Of a DNA stretch of 64,000 bases, positions 14,408-24,811 are shown in pieces; position 1 is the stretch's first letter; each line of letters begins with the position of its first letter. Position numbers and translations under genes: made by a program. Below the pieces are notes generated by a model. It saw only the letters and a list, made by a program, of their open reading frames with translations. It did no database searches and was not told the origin of the DNA. This DNA is from Burkholderiaceae bacterium (GTDB lineage: Bacteria; Pseudomonadota; Gammaproteobacteria; Burkholderiales; Burkholderiaceae_C): NCBI GenBank assembly GCA_030123545.1, contig CP126124.1, forward strand, positions 3,534,001 to 3,598,000, given 5' to 3'.

Positions 14408-17400
14408 ATGAATCCGTCGCGCCTGTTCATCCTGCGGCCGGTCGCGACCTCGCTGCTGATGCTGGCGATCCTGCTCGCCGGGCTGGTCGCGTTCCGCCAG
14501 CTACCGCTGTCGGCGCTGCCCGAGGTCGATTACCCGACGATCCAGATCATCACGCTGTACCCGGGCGCGAGCCCGGATGTGATGACCTCGTCGATCACCG
14601 CGCCGCTGGAGCGCACCTTCGGCCAGATGCCGGGGCTCAAGCAGATGACGTCGAGCAGCTCGGGCGGCGCCTCGGTGATCACGCTGCAGTTCAGCCTGGA
14701 TCTCAGCCTCGATATTGCCGAGCAGGAGGTACAGGCGGCGATCAACGCGGCCGGCAACCTGCTGCCGTCGGACCTGCCGATGCCGCCGATCTACAACAAG
14801 GTGAACCCGGCCGACGCGCCGATCATGACGCTGGCGATCACCTCGGCCACGTTGCCGCTGCCGCAGGTGCACGACCTGGTCGACACGCGCATGGCGCAGA
14901 AGCTCTCGCAGGTCTCGGGCGTGGGCCTGGTCACGCTGTCGGGCGGGCAGCGCCCGGCGGTACGCGTCCAGCTCAATCCGAAGGCGGTGGCCGCGCTCGG
15001 GCTGAACCTGGACGACATCCGCACCGCGATCGCCAACGCCAACGTGAACCAGGCCAAGGGCAGCTTCGACGGCCCGCGGCAAGCGTCGACGATCGACGCG
15101 AACGACCAGCTGAAGTCGGCCGACGAATACCGCAACCTGGTGATCGCGTACAAGAACGGCGCGCCGGTGCGGCTCTCGGACGTGGCCGACGTGGTCGATT
15201 CGGCCGAGAACACGCGCCTGGGCGCCTGGGCCGGCACGACGCCTGCGATCATCATGAACGTTCAGCGCCAGCCGGGCGCGAACGTGATCGCGGTGGTGGA
15301 CAGCATCAAGAAGATCCTGCCCACGCTGCAGGCGACGCTGCCCGGCGCGGTGCAGGTCCAGGTGCTGACCGACCGCACCACGACGATCCGCGCTTCGGTG
15401 AACGACGTCGAGTTCGAGCTGATGCTCGCGGTGCTGCTGGTGGTGCTGGTGATCTACGTGTTCCTACGCAGCGCATCGGCGACCTCGATTCCGGCGGTCG
15501 CGGTGCCGCTGTCGCTGATCGGCACCTTCGGCATCATGTATTTCGCCGGGTTCTCGATCAACAACCTGACGCTGATGTCGATGACGATCGCCGCCGGCTT
15601 CGTGGTCGACGACGCGATCGTGATGATCGAGAACATCTCGCGCTACATCGAGGAGGGCATGGCGCCGATCGAAGCCGCGCTCAAGGGCTCGGCGCAGATC
15701 GGCTTCACCATCATCTCGCTGACCGTGTCGCTGATCGCGGTGCTGATCCCGCTGTTGTTCATGGGCGACGTGGTCGGGCGGCTGTTCCGGCAGTTCGCGG
15801 TCACGCTCGCCGTGGCGATCCTGATCTCGGCGTTCGTCTCGCTGACGCTGACGCCGATGATGTGCGCGCGGCTGCTGCACCACACCCCACCCGAGCAGCA
15901 GAGCCGGTTCATCCGCGTGACAGGCGCGTGGTTCGACGCGCTGATCGCGCGCTATGGCCGCGCGCTGGAATGGGTGCTCGGCCATCAGCCGCTCACCCTG
16001 CTGGTCGCGGTCGCGACGCTCGCGCTAACCGTGCTGCTCTACGTGTTCGTGCCCAAGGGCTTTTTTCCGGTGCAGGACACCGGCCTGATCCAGGGCATCT
16101 CGCAGGCGCCGCAATCGATCTCGTTCGCCGCGATGGCCGAGCGCCAGCAGGCGCTGGCCGAGGCGGTGCTGAAGGACCCGGCGGTGCAGAGCGTGTCGTC
16201 GTTCATCGGCGTCGACGGCACCAACATCACGCTCAACAGCGGGCGCATGCAGATCGACCTGAAGCCGGAGGCCGAGCGCACTTTGAGCGCGAGCGAGGTG
16301 ATCCGGCGCCTGGAGCCGCGGCTCGCGCAGGAGGTTCCGGGCATCCAGCTGTACATGCAGCCGGTGCAGGACCTGACGATAGACGACACCGTCAGCCGCA
16401 CCCAGTACCAGTTCAGCCTGCGCAGTGCGAGCGCCGACGAGCTGAGCGGTTGGGTGCCGCGGCTGGTGGTCAAGCTGCAAACGCTGCCGCAACTGGCCGA
16501 CGTCGCGAGCAACCTGCAGGACCAGGGCCTGCAGGCCTACGTCGACATCGATCGCGACTCGGCATCGCGCCTCGGCGTGACCACCGCGGCGATCGACAAC
16601 GCGCTGTACAACGCGTTCGGCCAGCGCATGATCTCGACGATCTACACCCAGTCCAGCCAGTATCGCGTGGTGCTGGAGGTGCAGCCCGACTTCCAGCAGG
16701 GGCCGGCGGCGCTGAACGGGATCTACCTCGCGACCGCGGCCGGCCGCCAGATCCCGCTGGCCAGCATCGCGACCGTATCGGAGAAGACCGCGCCGCTGGT
16801 CGTCAACCACATCGGCCAGTTCCCGGCCGCGACGATCTCGTTCAACCTGGCATCCGGCGCGTCGCTCGGCGAGGCGGTCGACGCGATCAAACAGGCCGAG
16901 GCCGATATCGGCCTGCCGACCGGCATCCAGACCAGCTTTCAGGGCGCGGCGCTCGCGTTCCAGGCGTCGCTGACGAACACGCTGCTGCTGATCCTGGCCG
17001 CGATCGTCACGATGTACATCGTGCTCGGCGTGCTGTACGAGAGCTACATCCACCCGGTGACGATCCTCTCCACGCTGCCGTCGGCCGGGGTCGGCGCGCT
17101 GCTGGCGCTGCTGCTGACCGGGCACGACATCGACATCATCGCGATCATCGGCATCATCCTGCTGATCGGCATCGTGAAGAAGAACGCGATCATGATGATC
17201 GACTTCGCGCTCGACGCCGAACGCCACGAGGGCAAGTCGCCGCGCGACGCGATCTTCGAGGCCTGCCTGCTGCGCTTTCGTCCCATCCTGATGACCACGA
17301 TGGCCGCGTTGCTCAGTGCACTGCCGCTGATCTTCGGCGGCGGCGTTGGCGCCGAGCTGCGCCGGCCGCTGGGCATCACGATGGCCGGCGGGCTGATCGT

Positions 17401-17521
17401 GAGTCAGGTGCTGACGCTGTTCACCACGCCGGTGATCTACCTCGCGTTCGACCGCGCCGCTCGGCGCGTGCGCCGGCGCTTCGGGCGCGATGGCGCGCAG
17501 GCCGGACCGGCGGCGACCTGA
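14408..17521 (+). CDS. RND multidrug transporter subunit, MdtB-like
   Basis: The 1037-residue RND pump begins MNPSRLFILRPVATSLLMLA, the MdtB/MdtC-type N-terminus. Twelve membrane helices with two large periplasmic loops are expected; TM4 carries FVVDDAIVMIENISRYIEEG with the paired aspartates used for proton relay. The motifs VSLIAVLIPLLFMGDVVGRL and GIVKKNAIMMIDFALDAER are intact. In the MdtBC pair the MdtB type mainly drives proton translocation. Upstream ATG-less extension was rejected; ATG 14408 is 10 bp after the adaptor stop. Confidence 0.9.
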   Translation: MNPSRLFILRPVATSLLMLAILLAGLVAFRQLPLSALPEVDYPTIQIITLYPGASPDVMTSSITAPLERTFGQMPGLKQMTSSSSGGASVITLQFSLDLSLDIAEQEVQAAINAAGNLLPSDLPMPPIYNKVNPADAPIMTLAITSATLPLPQVHDLVDTRMAQKLSQVSGVGLVTLSGGQRPAVRVQLNPKAVAALGLNLDDIRTAIANANVNQAKGSFDGPRQASTIDANDQLKSADEYRNLVIAYKNGAPVRLSDVADVVDSAENTRLGAWAGTTPAIIMNVQRQPGANVIAVVDSIKKILPTLQATLPGAVQVQVLTDRTTTIRASVNDVEFELMLAVLLVVLVIYVFLRSASATSIPAVAVPLSLIGTFGIMYFAGFSINNLTLMSMTIAAGFVVDDAIVMIENISRYIEEGMAPIEAALKGSAQIGFTIISLTVSLIAVLIPLLFMGDVVGRLFRQFAVTLAVAILISAFVSLTLTPMMCARLLHHTPPEQQSRFIRVTGAWFDALIARYGRALEWVLGHQPLTLLVAVATLALTVLLYVFVPKGFFPVQDTGLIQGISQAPQSISFAAMAERQQALAEAVLKDPAVQSVSSFIGVDGTNITLNSGRMQIDLKPEAERTLSASEVIRRLEPRLAQEVPGIQLYMQPVQDLTIDDTVSRTQYQFSLRSASADELSGWVPRLVVKLQTLPQLADVASNLQDQGLQAYVDIDRDSASRLGVTTAAIDNALYNAFGQRMISTIYTQSSQYRVVLEVQPDFQQGPAALNGIYLATAAGRQIPLASIATVSEKTAPLVVNHIGQFPAATISFNLASGASLGEAVDAIKQAEADIGLPTGIQTSFQGAALAFQASLTNTLLLILAAIVTMYIVLGVLYESYIHPVTILSTLPSAGVGALLALLLTGHDIDIIAIIGIILLIGIVKKNAIMMIDFALDAERHEGKSPRDAIFEACLLRFRPILMTTMAALLSALPLIFGGGVGAELRRPLGITMAGGLIVSQVLTLFTTPVIYLAFDRAARRVRRRFGRDGAQAGPAAT

Positions 17522-17548
17522 AGCCAGCGCGATGCTCCCGCATCCGGC

Positions 17549-20500
17549 ATGAACGTCTCGCGGATCTTCATTGAACGCCCGGTGGCGACCACGCTGCTGA
17601 CGCTGGGCATCGCGCTGGCCGGCCTCGTCGCATTCCGGCTGCTGCCGGTCGCGCCGCTGCCGCAGGTCGATTTCCCGACGATCTCGGTATCGGCCTCGCT
17701 GCCGGGCGCAAGCCCCGAAACCATGGCAGCGACCGTTGCAACGCCACTGGAGCGGGCGCTGGGGACCATCGCCGGCGTCACCGAAATCACCTCGTCGAGC
17801 TCGTTGAGCTCGACGCGCATCGTGCTGCAGTTCGACCTGAGCCGCGACATCGACGGCGCCGCGCGCGACGTGCAGGCGGCGTTGAACGCGGCGCGCACGC
17901 TGCTGCCGACCGGCATGCCGAGCAACCCGAGCTACCGCAAGGTCAATCCCGCCGACGCGCCGATCATGATCCTGTCACTGACCTCGGACACCATGCCGCA
18001 GGGCCGGATGTACGACGTGGCCGACACGATCCTGGCGCAAAAGCTGTCGCAGGTCGACGGCATCGGCCAGGTCACGGTCGGCGGCAGTTCGCAGCCGGCG
18101 GTGCGCATAGAGCTGAACCCGACCGCGCTGAACAAGTACGGCATCGGCACCGCGGACGTGCGCACCGCGGTCGCGGCGACGAACGCGAACCGGCCCAAGG
18201 GCCTGGTCGAGGACGGCGACCGCAACTGGCAGATCTATGCGAACGACCAGGCGCGCACCGCGGCCGAGTATGCGCCGCTGATCGTCGCGTACCGCGACGG
18301 CGCGCCGGTGCGGGTGCGCGATGTCGCGCAGGTGGTCGACTCGGTGGCCGACCTGCGCAACGCCGGCCAGACCAACGGCAAGCCGTCGGTGCTGGTGATC
18401 CTGTACCGCCAGCCGGGCGCGAACATCATCGAAACGGTGGACCGGGTGCGCGCGCTGCTGCCCGAGCTGCACGCGTCGATTCCGGCTGCGATCGACCTCA
18501 CCGTCTCGCTGGACCGCAGTCCGACGATACGGGCCTCACTGCGCGACACCGAGTACACGCTGCTGATCTCGGTCGTGCTGGTGGTGCTGGTGGTGTTCGC
18601 GTTCCTGCGCAACTGGCGCGCGACGCTGATCCCCAGCGTCGCGGTGCCGGTGTCGCTGATCGGCACCTTCGGCGCGATGTACCTGCTCGGCTACAGCCTG
18701 GACATCCTGTCGCTGATGGCGCTGACGATTGCCACCGGCTTCGTCGTCGACGACGCGATCGTCGTGCTCGAGAACGTCTCGCGCCATATCGAGGGCGGCA
18801 TGAAGCCGTTCGACGCGGCGCGGGTCGGCGCGCGCGAGGTCGGTTTCACGGTGCTGTCGATGAGCCTGTCGCTGATCGCGGTGTTCATCCCGCTGCTGCT
18901 GATGGGCGGCATCGTCGGGCGGCTGTTCCGCGAGTTCGCGGTCACGCTGTCGGTCGCGATCGGGGTGTCGCTGCTGATCTCGCTGACCACCACGCCGATG
19001 ATGTGCGCGCGGCTGCTCCAGCCGCACGACCCCGCGCACCCGCGCCGGCACGGCCGCCTGTACCGCGCGAGCGAACGGGGGTTCGACGCGCTGCTGCGCG
19101 GCTACCAGCGCTCGCTGGCCTGGGCGCTGCGCTTCGCGCCGCTGACGCTGGTGATCCTGCTGACGACGATTGCGCTGAACGTCTACCTGTACGTGGTCGT
19201 GCCCAAGGGCTTCTTCCCCGAGCAGGACACCGGCCGCATGGTGGGCAGCATCCGCGGCGACCAGTCGATCTCGTTCCAGGCGATGCGGCAGAAGTTCGCG
19301 CAGTTCGTGCAGATCATCCGCGCCGACCCCGACGTGCAGACCGTGGTCGGCTTCACCGGCGGCGGGCGCGTGAACAGCGGCTTCGTGTTCGTGACGCTGA
19401 AGCCGATGGGCCAGCGCAAGGTCCCGGCCGAAGCGGTGATCGCGCGGCTGCGGCCCAAGCTCGGCCACGTGGCCGGCGCCAGCCTGTTCCTGGTGCCGGT
19501 GCAGGACATCCGGGTCGGCGGACGGCAGAGCAGTTCGCAATACCAATACACATTGCAGTCGGACGACCTGTCGGTGCTGCGCAGCTGGGAGCCGCGCGTC
19601 ACGCAGGCGCTGTCGAAGCTGCCCGAACTGGTCGACGTCGACAGCGACCAGCAGGTGCATGGCCTGCAGACGACGCTGACGATAGACCGGCCCACCGCGA
19701 TGCGCATGGGCGTGACGCCGCAGCTGATCGATGCGTCGCTGTACGACCTGTTCGGCCAGCGCCAGATCTCGACCATCTACAACCCGACCAACCAGTACCA
19801 CGTGGTGATGGAAGCGGCGCCGCAGTACTGGCAGAGCCCGACCATGCTCAAGCACATCTTCGTCAGCGTGCCGCGGTCGCCGGCGAATCTGGCGCCGACC
19901 GCGTCGGCGTTGCAGCAGCCGCCGCAACTCACCGCCGGCGGCAAGCTCGCGGCCAACAGCTCGCTGGCGCTGACGCTCTCGACCCAGGCCGAGCCGCAGG
20001 TGCCGCTGTCGGCCTTTTCCTCGTACGCACCGACCAATACCGCGCTCTCGGTGAACCACCAGGGCCAGTTCGCCGCGGCGACGATCTCGTTCAATCTGCC
20101 GCTGGGCGTGTCGCTGTCCGAGGCGAGCCGCGCGATCGACGACGAGACGGCACGCCTGGGCGTGCCCAGCAACCTGCACGGCAGCTTTCAGGGCACGGCC
20201 AACGCGTTCCAGCGCTCGCTGGGCAACCAGCCGATCCTGATCCTGACCGCGCTGCTCGCGGTCTACATCGTGCTCGGCATGCTGTACGAGAGCTACCTGC
20301 ACCCGCTCACCATCCTCTCGACGCTGCCGTCGGCCGGGGTCGGCGCGCTGCTCGCGCTGCTGCTCACCGGCACCGAGTTCAGCCTGATCGCGCTGATCGG
20401 CGTGATCCTGCTGATCGGTATCGTGAAGAAGAACGCGATCATGATGATCGACTTCGCGCTCGATGCGGAACGACGCCTGGGCCTGGCCCCGCGCGACGCG

Positions 20501-20797
20501 ATCTTCGAGGCCTGCCGGCTGCGTTTCCGGCCGATCATGATGACGACGATGGCCGCGATGTTCGGCGCGCTGCCGCTCGCGCTCGGTCGCGGCAACGGCG
20601 CCGAGCTGCGCCAGCCGCTGGGCATCGCGATCGTCGGCGGGCTCATCTTGAGCCAGTTGCTGACGCTGTACACGACACCGGTGGTCTACCTGTACCTGGA
20701 CCGACTCGGTCGCTGGAGCAAGGCCCGCTTCGCGCAATGGCGTGGCCCGCGCGGCCGGCACGGTGCGACGACGGCACATCAAGGAGGTGGTGCATGA
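17549..20797 (+). CDS. RND multidrug transporter subunit, MdtC-like
   Basis: The 1082-residue second RND pump is 27 bp downstream of the first and starts MNVSRIFIERPVATTLLTLG. Proton-relay motif FVVDDAIVVLENVSRHIEGG and GIVKKNAIMMIDFALDAERR are present. It is about 45 residues longer than its partner, mainly through an Ala/Ser/Gln-rich insertion in the second periplasmic loop near residues 780-825 (SPANLAPTASALQQPPQLTA and following), likely a surface loop. The stop overlaps the ATG of the outer-membrane gene. Together the two pumps should form a heterotrimer. Confidence 0.9.
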   Translation: MNVSRIFIERPVATTLLTLGIALAGLVAFRLLPVAPLPQVDFPTISVSASLPGASPETMAATVATPLERALGTIAGVTEITSSSSLSSTRIVLQFDLSRDIDGAARDVQAALNAARTLLPTGMPSNPSYRKVNPADAPIMILSLTSDTMPQGRMYDVADTILAQKLSQVDGIGQVTVGGSSQPAVRIELNPTALNKYGIGTADVRTAVAATNANRPKGLVEDGDRNWQIYANDQARTAAEYAPLIVAYRDGAPVRVRDVAQVVDSVADLRNAGQTNGKPSVLVILYRQPGANIIETVDRVRALLPELHASIPAAIDLTVSLDRSPTIRASLRDTEYTLLISVVLVVLVVFAFLRNWRATLIPSVAVPVSLIGTFGAMYLLGYSLDILSLMALTIATGFVVDDAIVVLENVSRHIEGGMKPFDAARVGAREVGFTVLSMSLSLIAVFIPLLLMGGIVGRLFREFAVTLSVAIGVSLLISLTTTPMMCARLLQPHDPAHPRRHGRLYRASERGFDALLRGYQRSLAWALRFAPLTLVILLTTIALNVYLYVVVPKGFFPEQDTGRMVGSIRGDQSISFQAMRQKFAQFVQIIRADPDVQTVVGFTGGGRVNSGFVFVTLKPMGQRKVPAEAVIARLRPKLGHVAGASLFLVPVQDIRVGGRQSSSQYQYTLQSDDLSVLRSWEPRVTQALSKLPELVDVDSDQQVHGLQTTLTIDRPTAMRMGVTPQLIDASLYDLFGQRQISTIYNPTNQYHVVMEAAPQYWQSPTMLKHIFVSVPRSPANLAPTASALQQPPQLTAGGKLAANSSLALTLSTQAEPQVPLSAFSSYAPTNTALSVNHQGQFAAATISFNLPLGVSLSEASRAIDDETARLGVPSNLHGSFQGTANAFQRSLGNQPILILTALLAVYIVLGMLYESYLHPLTILSTLPSAGVGALLALLLTGTEFSLIALIGVILLIGIVKKNAIMMIDFALDAERRLGLAPRDAIFEACRLRFRPIMMTTMAAMFGALPLALGRGNGAELRQPLGIAIVGGLILSQLLTLYTTPVVYLYLDRLGRWSKARFAQWRGPRGRHGATTAHQGGGA

Positions 20798-22341
20798 GAG
20801 CTGGACATCGAGCGCTGCGGCGCGCGCTGCGCTCAGCCGTGCTGTGCGCTGGCGCAGGCGCGCTGCTCGCCGGCTGCGCGGTCGGCCCCGACTACCGGCG
20901 CCCCGACGTGGCTACGCCCGCGGCATACAAGGAAAACCGCGACTGGCACCCGGCGCGGCCGGCGGACGCACTCGATCGCGGCCCCTGGTGGAAGCTGTTC
21001 GGCGACCCGCAGCTCGATGCGCTGATCGCGCAGGTCAACCTGTCGAACCAGACGCTGAAGGCCGCGGCCGCGCAGTACCAGCAGGCGCGCGCGCTGGTCG
21101 AGTCGGCGCGCTCGGCGCTGTTTCCCACGCTTGGCCTGAACGCGGCCGCGGCCCGCGCCGGCGGCGGCACGGCAACGGCGCGCGGCGGCAGTACCGGCAA
21201 TACCGTGTCGCTGGCGGCGGGCGCGTCCTGGGAACCGGACCTGTGGGGCAAGCTGCGTGGTGCCGCCGAGGCGCAGACCCGCAGCGCGCAGGCCAGTGCG
21301 GCCGAGCTCGCGGCGGCGACCTTGAGCGCTCAGGGTCAGCTCGCGCAGAGCTACTTCACGCTGCGCCAGGTCGACGCCGAGCGCCAGCTGTACGCCGACA
21401 CGATCGCCGCGTTCCAGCAGTCGCTCCAGCTCACGCAGAACCAGTACGTCGCCGGCTTTGCGGCGCAGGCGGACGTGGTCGCCGCGCAGACGCAACTGAA
21501 GACCGCGCAGGCGTCGGCGATCAACCTCGGCGTGCAGCGCGCCCAGCTCGAGCACGCGATTGCGCTGCTGGTCGGGCAGCCGGCGTCGAACTTTTCGATC
21601 GCTGCCGATCCGCTCGCGAACGTGCCCCCGCCGCCGGTGCCGGTGGCCGGCCTGCCGTCGCAACTGCTCGAGCGCCGGCCCGACATCGCCGCGGCCGAGC
21701 GCCAGGTGGCCGCCGCGAACGCGCAGATCGGCGTCGCCCGCGCCGCCTATTTCCCGGCGTTGACGCTGATCGGACAAGCCGGCTACCAGGGCGCGGCGCT
21801 GGCGGGCCTGATCAGCGCGCCGAACCTGTTCTGGTCGATCGGCCCGCAGCTCGCGCTCACGCTGTTCGACGGCGGCGCGCGCGATGCGCAGAACCGGCAG
21901 GCGCGCGCGGCGTACGACCAGCAGGTCGCGCAATACCGACAGACGGTGCTCGCCGGCTTCCAGGAGGTCGAGGACGCGCTCGCCGCGCTGCGCATCCTGG
22001 AGCAGCAGTCGACGGTGCAGGACGAGGCGCTTGCCGCCGCGCGCGAGTCGGTGCGGCTCACGCTGAACCAGTACAAAGGCGGCGTGGTCAGCTACATCAA
22101 CGTGATCAGCGCGCAGGCGACCGAACTGGCCACCGCGCGCAACACCGTCGCGCTGCTCGGCAGCCGCTATGTCGCGAGCGTGCAGCTGGTCCAGGCGCTC
22201 GGCGGCGGCTGGAGCGATACCGAACTACCGAACGCGGACGCGGTCGATGCGGGGCGCGACAGCAACACGGCAGCTGGCAGCGATGACGGCGTCGCAAGCG
22301 ACAGCGCTCATCGTCCCGCTGCGTCGCGTTCGATCAAATAG
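20794..22341 (+). CDS. Outer-membrane efflux lipoprotein, NodT/OprM family
   Basis: The 515-residue protein has a lipoprotein signal; LLAGC places the acylated cysteine at residue 28, followed by AVGPDYRRPDV, the classic NodT-family start. Two OEP (TolC-like) repeats are visible, each with long helices (QQARALVESARSALFPTLGL and the second LERRPDIAAAERQVAAANAQIG). It forms the outer-membrane channel of the tripartite pump. AAGGAGG lies upstream of the ATG, which overlaps the MdtC-like stop. The last 40 residues are Asp/Ala/Ser-rich and variable. Confidence 0.92.
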   Translation: MRAGHRALRRALRSAVLCAGAGALLAGCAVGPDYRRPDVATPAAYKENRDWHPARPADALDRGPWWKLFGDPQLDALIAQVNLSNQTLKAAAAQYQQARALVESARSALFPTLGLNAAAARAGGGTATARGGSTGNTVSLAAGASWEPDLWGKLRGAAEAQTRSAQASAAELAAATLSAQGQLAQSYFTLRQVDAERQLYADTIAAFQQSLQLTQNQYVAGFAAQADVVAAQTQLKTAQASAINLGVQRAQLEHAIALLVGQPASNFSIAADPLANVPPPPVPVAGLPSQLLERRPDIAAAERQVAAANAQIGVARAAYFPALTLIGQAGYQGAALAGLISAPNLFWSIGPQLALTLFDGGARDAQNRQARAAYDQQVAQYRQTVLAGFQEVEDALAALRILEQQSTVQDEALAAARESVRLTLNQYKGGVVSYINVISAQATELATARNTVALLGSRYVASVQLVQALGGGWSDTELPNADAVDAGRDSNTAAGSDDGVASDSAHRPAASRSIK

Positions 22342-22393
22342 AGGTCATCCGTTCGAATGGACGGCCGACTGCCGCGGACAGCAGCGGGAGCGC

Positions 22394-23119
22394 TCAATCG
22401 TCTGGAAACGTCCATTTCTGCGCGCTTGCACCGGCAAGTTCCTGTACGCGCTTTTCGTCTTTGCCGAACTCCGCGGCAGCACCGCTGTAGGTGATGGTGC
22501 CGCGGTCGAGCACGTAGGCGCGGTCGGCGATCTCAGTGGCGGCGCGCACGTTCTGTTCGATCAGCAGCACGGAGGTTCCCGCATCGCGCGCCGCGACGAT
22601 CACCTTGAACACGTTCTGCACGATGATCGGCGCGAGGCCTTGCGAAGGTTCATCGAGCAGCAGCAGCTTCGGGTTCAGCAGCAGCACGCGCGCGATCGAG
22701 AGCATTTCCTGCTCGCCGCCCGACAGTTGCCGCCCCTTGTGGTTCTTGCGCTCGGCCAGACGGGGAAAGAGTTCGTAGACACGCGGAATCGTCCACGGGC
22801 CGGGGCGATCGACCGGCACCTTGAGGTTTTCCTCGACCGTGAGGTGGGAGAAAACGCGGCGGCCCTCGGGCACCAGACCGACACCGAGTTGCGCAATGCG
22901 AAACGGCGGCAGGTGCGTGGACTCGGTGCCGAAGATGCGCACATGGCCGGAGTGCGCTGGCGTAAGGCCCATGATGCTGCGCAGCGTCGTGGACTTGCCG
23001 GCGCCGTTGCGGCCCAGCAGCGTCACCAGCTCGCCTTCGGCGACCTCCAGGTCCACCCCATGAAGAACGTGGCTCTTGCCGTAGCGGGTGTTAAGTTGAT
23101 GGACTTCAAGAGCCTTCAC
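22394..23119 (-). CDS. livF: Branched-chain amino-acid-type ABC transporter ATPase LivF
   Basis: The 241-residue ATPase has Walker A GRNGAGKST, signature LSGGEQEML, Walker B KLLLLDEPSQGL and the H-loop. YGKSHVLHGVDLEVAEGELVTLLG is LivF-typical. I place the start at GTG 23119 (VKALEVHQLNTRYG) because it overlaps the livG stop, and the longer frame would run 17 residues into livG. It is the last gene of a five-gene importer operon. Substrate is probably a branched-chain amino acid or a related amide or aromatic compound; the ATPases do not show which. Confidence 0.9.
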   Translation of the reverse strand: MKALEVHQLNTRYGKSHVLHGVDLEVAEGELVTLLGRNGAGKSTTLRSIMGLTPAHSGHVRIFGTESTHLPPFRIAQLGVGLVPEGRRVFSHLTVEENLKVPVDRPGPWTIPRVYELFPRLAERKNHKGRQLSGGEQEMLSIARVLLLNPKLLLLDEPSQGLAPIIVQNVFKVIVAARDAGTSVLLIEQNVRAATEIADRAYVLDRGTITYSGAAAEFGKDEKRVQELAGASAQKWTFPDD

Positions 23120-23864
23120 GCTTTTCCCCGAGATAGGCCACTTGCACCTTCTCGCTCGCCGCGATCTCATCGGGCGTGCCGCGGTCGAGCACCTCGCCTT
23201 CAGCGAGCACCGTGATGCGATCGGCGAGGTTGAAGATCACGCGCATGTCGTGCTCGACGAGCACGATGGTGAGCTTTTGCTTGCGGTGCAGTCGGCGGAT
23301 CAACACCGCGGTGTCGTAGGTTTCCTGGCTGCCCATGCCGGCCGCGGGTTCGTCCAGCAGCAGCAGCTTCGGCCGGGTGGCGAGCGCCATCATGATTTCG
23401 GTGGAGCGCTGGTCGCCGTGCGAGAGTTCACCGACGTGCCGGTTGGCGTTCGCGGTGAGTGCACCCTCTTCCAGCAGCTCGTCGACGCGCCGCTCGGTCG
23501 CAGCAACCTGGCGCCGCGTGTTGAACATCTTCAACCGCAAGCCGTCCGTGACCTGGACCGCGATGCGCAGGTTCTCGCGCACCGTGAGCTCCGGGAACAC
23601 CTCGGTGATCTGGAAGGTGCGGGCCATGCCCATGCCCACGCGCTCGTGCGTGGGGGTAGCCGTGACGTCGACGACGCCGAAGACGATGCGGCCGACCGTC
23701 GGCACGTAAAAGCCGCTGATCATGTTGAACAAGGTGGTTTTGCCGGCACCGTTCGGGCCGATGATGGCATGCAACTCGCCTTCCTCGACGTTGAGCGAGA
23801 CGTTCTTGACTGCGGCAAGTTCACCAAAGCGCTGTGTGACGTTGCGGACTTCGAGCAGGCTCAT
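23106..23864 (-). CDS. livG: Branched-chain amino-acid-type ABC transporter ATPase LivG
   Basis: The 252-residue protein starts MSLLEVRNVTQRFGELAAVK at 23864, overlapping the livM stop (ATGA). Walker A GPNGAGKTT, signature LSHGDQRS (a common LivG variant of LSGGQ) and Walker B KLLLLDEPAAGMG are present. A long extension of this frame upstream is antisense-free but only reads livM in the wrong frame, so it was discarded. It pairs with LivF to energise the permeases LivH and LivM. Confidence 0.9.
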   Translation of the reverse strand: MSLLEVRNVTQRFGELAAVKNVSLNVEEGELHAIIGPNGAGKTTLFNMISGFYVPTVGRIVFGVVDVTATPTHERVGMGMARTFQITEVFPELTVRENLRIAVQVTDGLRLKMFNTRRQVAATERRVDELLEEGALTANANRHVGELSHGDQRSTEIMMALATRPKLLLLDEPAAGMGSQETYDTAVLIRRLHRKQKLTIVLVEHDMRVIFNLADRITVLAEGEVLDRGTPDEIAASEKVQVAYLGEKREGS

Positions 23865-24811
23865 GATGTTTTTCTCTGCATCAGACCGGCGATTCCGCGG
23901 GGCAGGAACAGCACCACCAGCACGAAGATCACGCCGATGTAGAACATCCAGTTGTCGGTGATGCTGGAGAGCGAATCCTGCGCGATCACGAAGATGGCGG
24001 CGCCGAGCAGCGGCCCCCAAAAAGAGCGCATGCCACCTATCACCGCCATGAGCACGAAATCGCCCGACTGCGTCCAATGAAGTTCGTGGGGACTGACGAA
24101 ATTGTTGAGCATGCCGTAGAGCGCACCGGCGGTCGCCACGAAGAAGCACGAAATGGTGTAGGCAATCCACAGATGCCGGTTCACCGGAATGCCGAGGAAT
24201 TTGGTGCGGCGTTCGTTCTCGCGCATGGCGAGCAGCGTATGGCCGAACGGGGAGCGCAGCAGTATGGCCATGAGCAGGGCGCAGATGGCAAACACGGCCA
24301 GCACGAAGTAGTAGTACATGACGCTCGAGGTCAGGTTGATATTCGCGAAGCCAAGATCGATCGCCAGGCGCTGGAAGGTGAGCCCGTTGTCGCCCCCGGT
24401 GACCGCGTTCCAGCGAAAGGCGATGAAGTAGAACACCTGCCCGAAGGCAATCGTCGCCAGCGCGAAGTAGATGCCGCGCAGCCGGGACAAAAGGTAGCCA
24501 ACCAGCGCGCCGCCCGCGGTTCCGACCACGATGCCGGCGATGAGTCCGACGGGCGTGCTCGGCACCAGATGCTTGATGACCAGGCCGGTCGCGTAAGCGC
24601 CCAGGCCAAAATAGGCGGCGTGGCCGAACGCCATTACGCCGGAGTGGCCCACCAGCAGGTTGGTGGCCATCGCGGCCAGGCCGATCAGCAACACGCGGGA
24701 AGCGAGGTCGATGTAGCCGCCCACCGGAGCGATCCACAGCGGCACCGTCAGAAGGACGGCCCAGAGCAGGATCAGGAGGGCGAGATTGCCTGGGTTCGTG
24801 CGACTGCTCAA
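23861..24811 (-). CDS. livM: Branched-chain amino-acid-type ABC permease LivM
   Basis: The 316-residue integral membrane protein has about ten hydrophobic segments. LLVGHSGVMAFGHAAYFGLGAYATG and the later ENERRTKFLGIPVNRHLWIA (cytoplasmic coupling loop contacting the ATPase) are diagnostic for LivM. Start and stop overlap livH and livG by four bases each, so translation of the operon is coupled. Confidence 0.92.
   Translation of the reverse strand: MSSRTNPGNLALLILLWAVLLTVPLWIAPVGGYIDLASRVLLIGLAAMATNLLVGHSGVMAFGHAAYFGLGAYATGLVIKHLVPSTPVGLIAGIVVGTAGGALVGYLLSRLRGIYFALATIAFGQVFYFIAFRWNAVTGGDNGLTFQRLAIDLGFANINLTSSVMYYYFVLAVFAICALLMAILLRSPFGHTLLAMRENERRTKFLGIPVNRHLWIAYTISCFFVATAGALYGMLNNFVSPHELHWTQSGDFVLMAVIGGMRSFWGPLLGAAIFVIAQDSLSSITDNWMFYIGVIFVLVVLFLPRGIAGLMQRKTS

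Noticed and set aside
18536..20782. A 748-codon open frame antisense to the MdtC-like gene.
   Set aside because: Composition (Arg/His/Gln/Asp-rich, no domains) is the usual shadow of a high-GC gene. The plus-strand RND protein is complete.
19003..20793. Very long frame 19003-22341 in front of the outer-membrane lipoprotein.
   Set aside because: The part before 20794 reads the MdtC-like gene in a wrong frame (Ala/Arg/Gly-rich). The lipoprotein signal and AAGGAGG place the real start at 20794.
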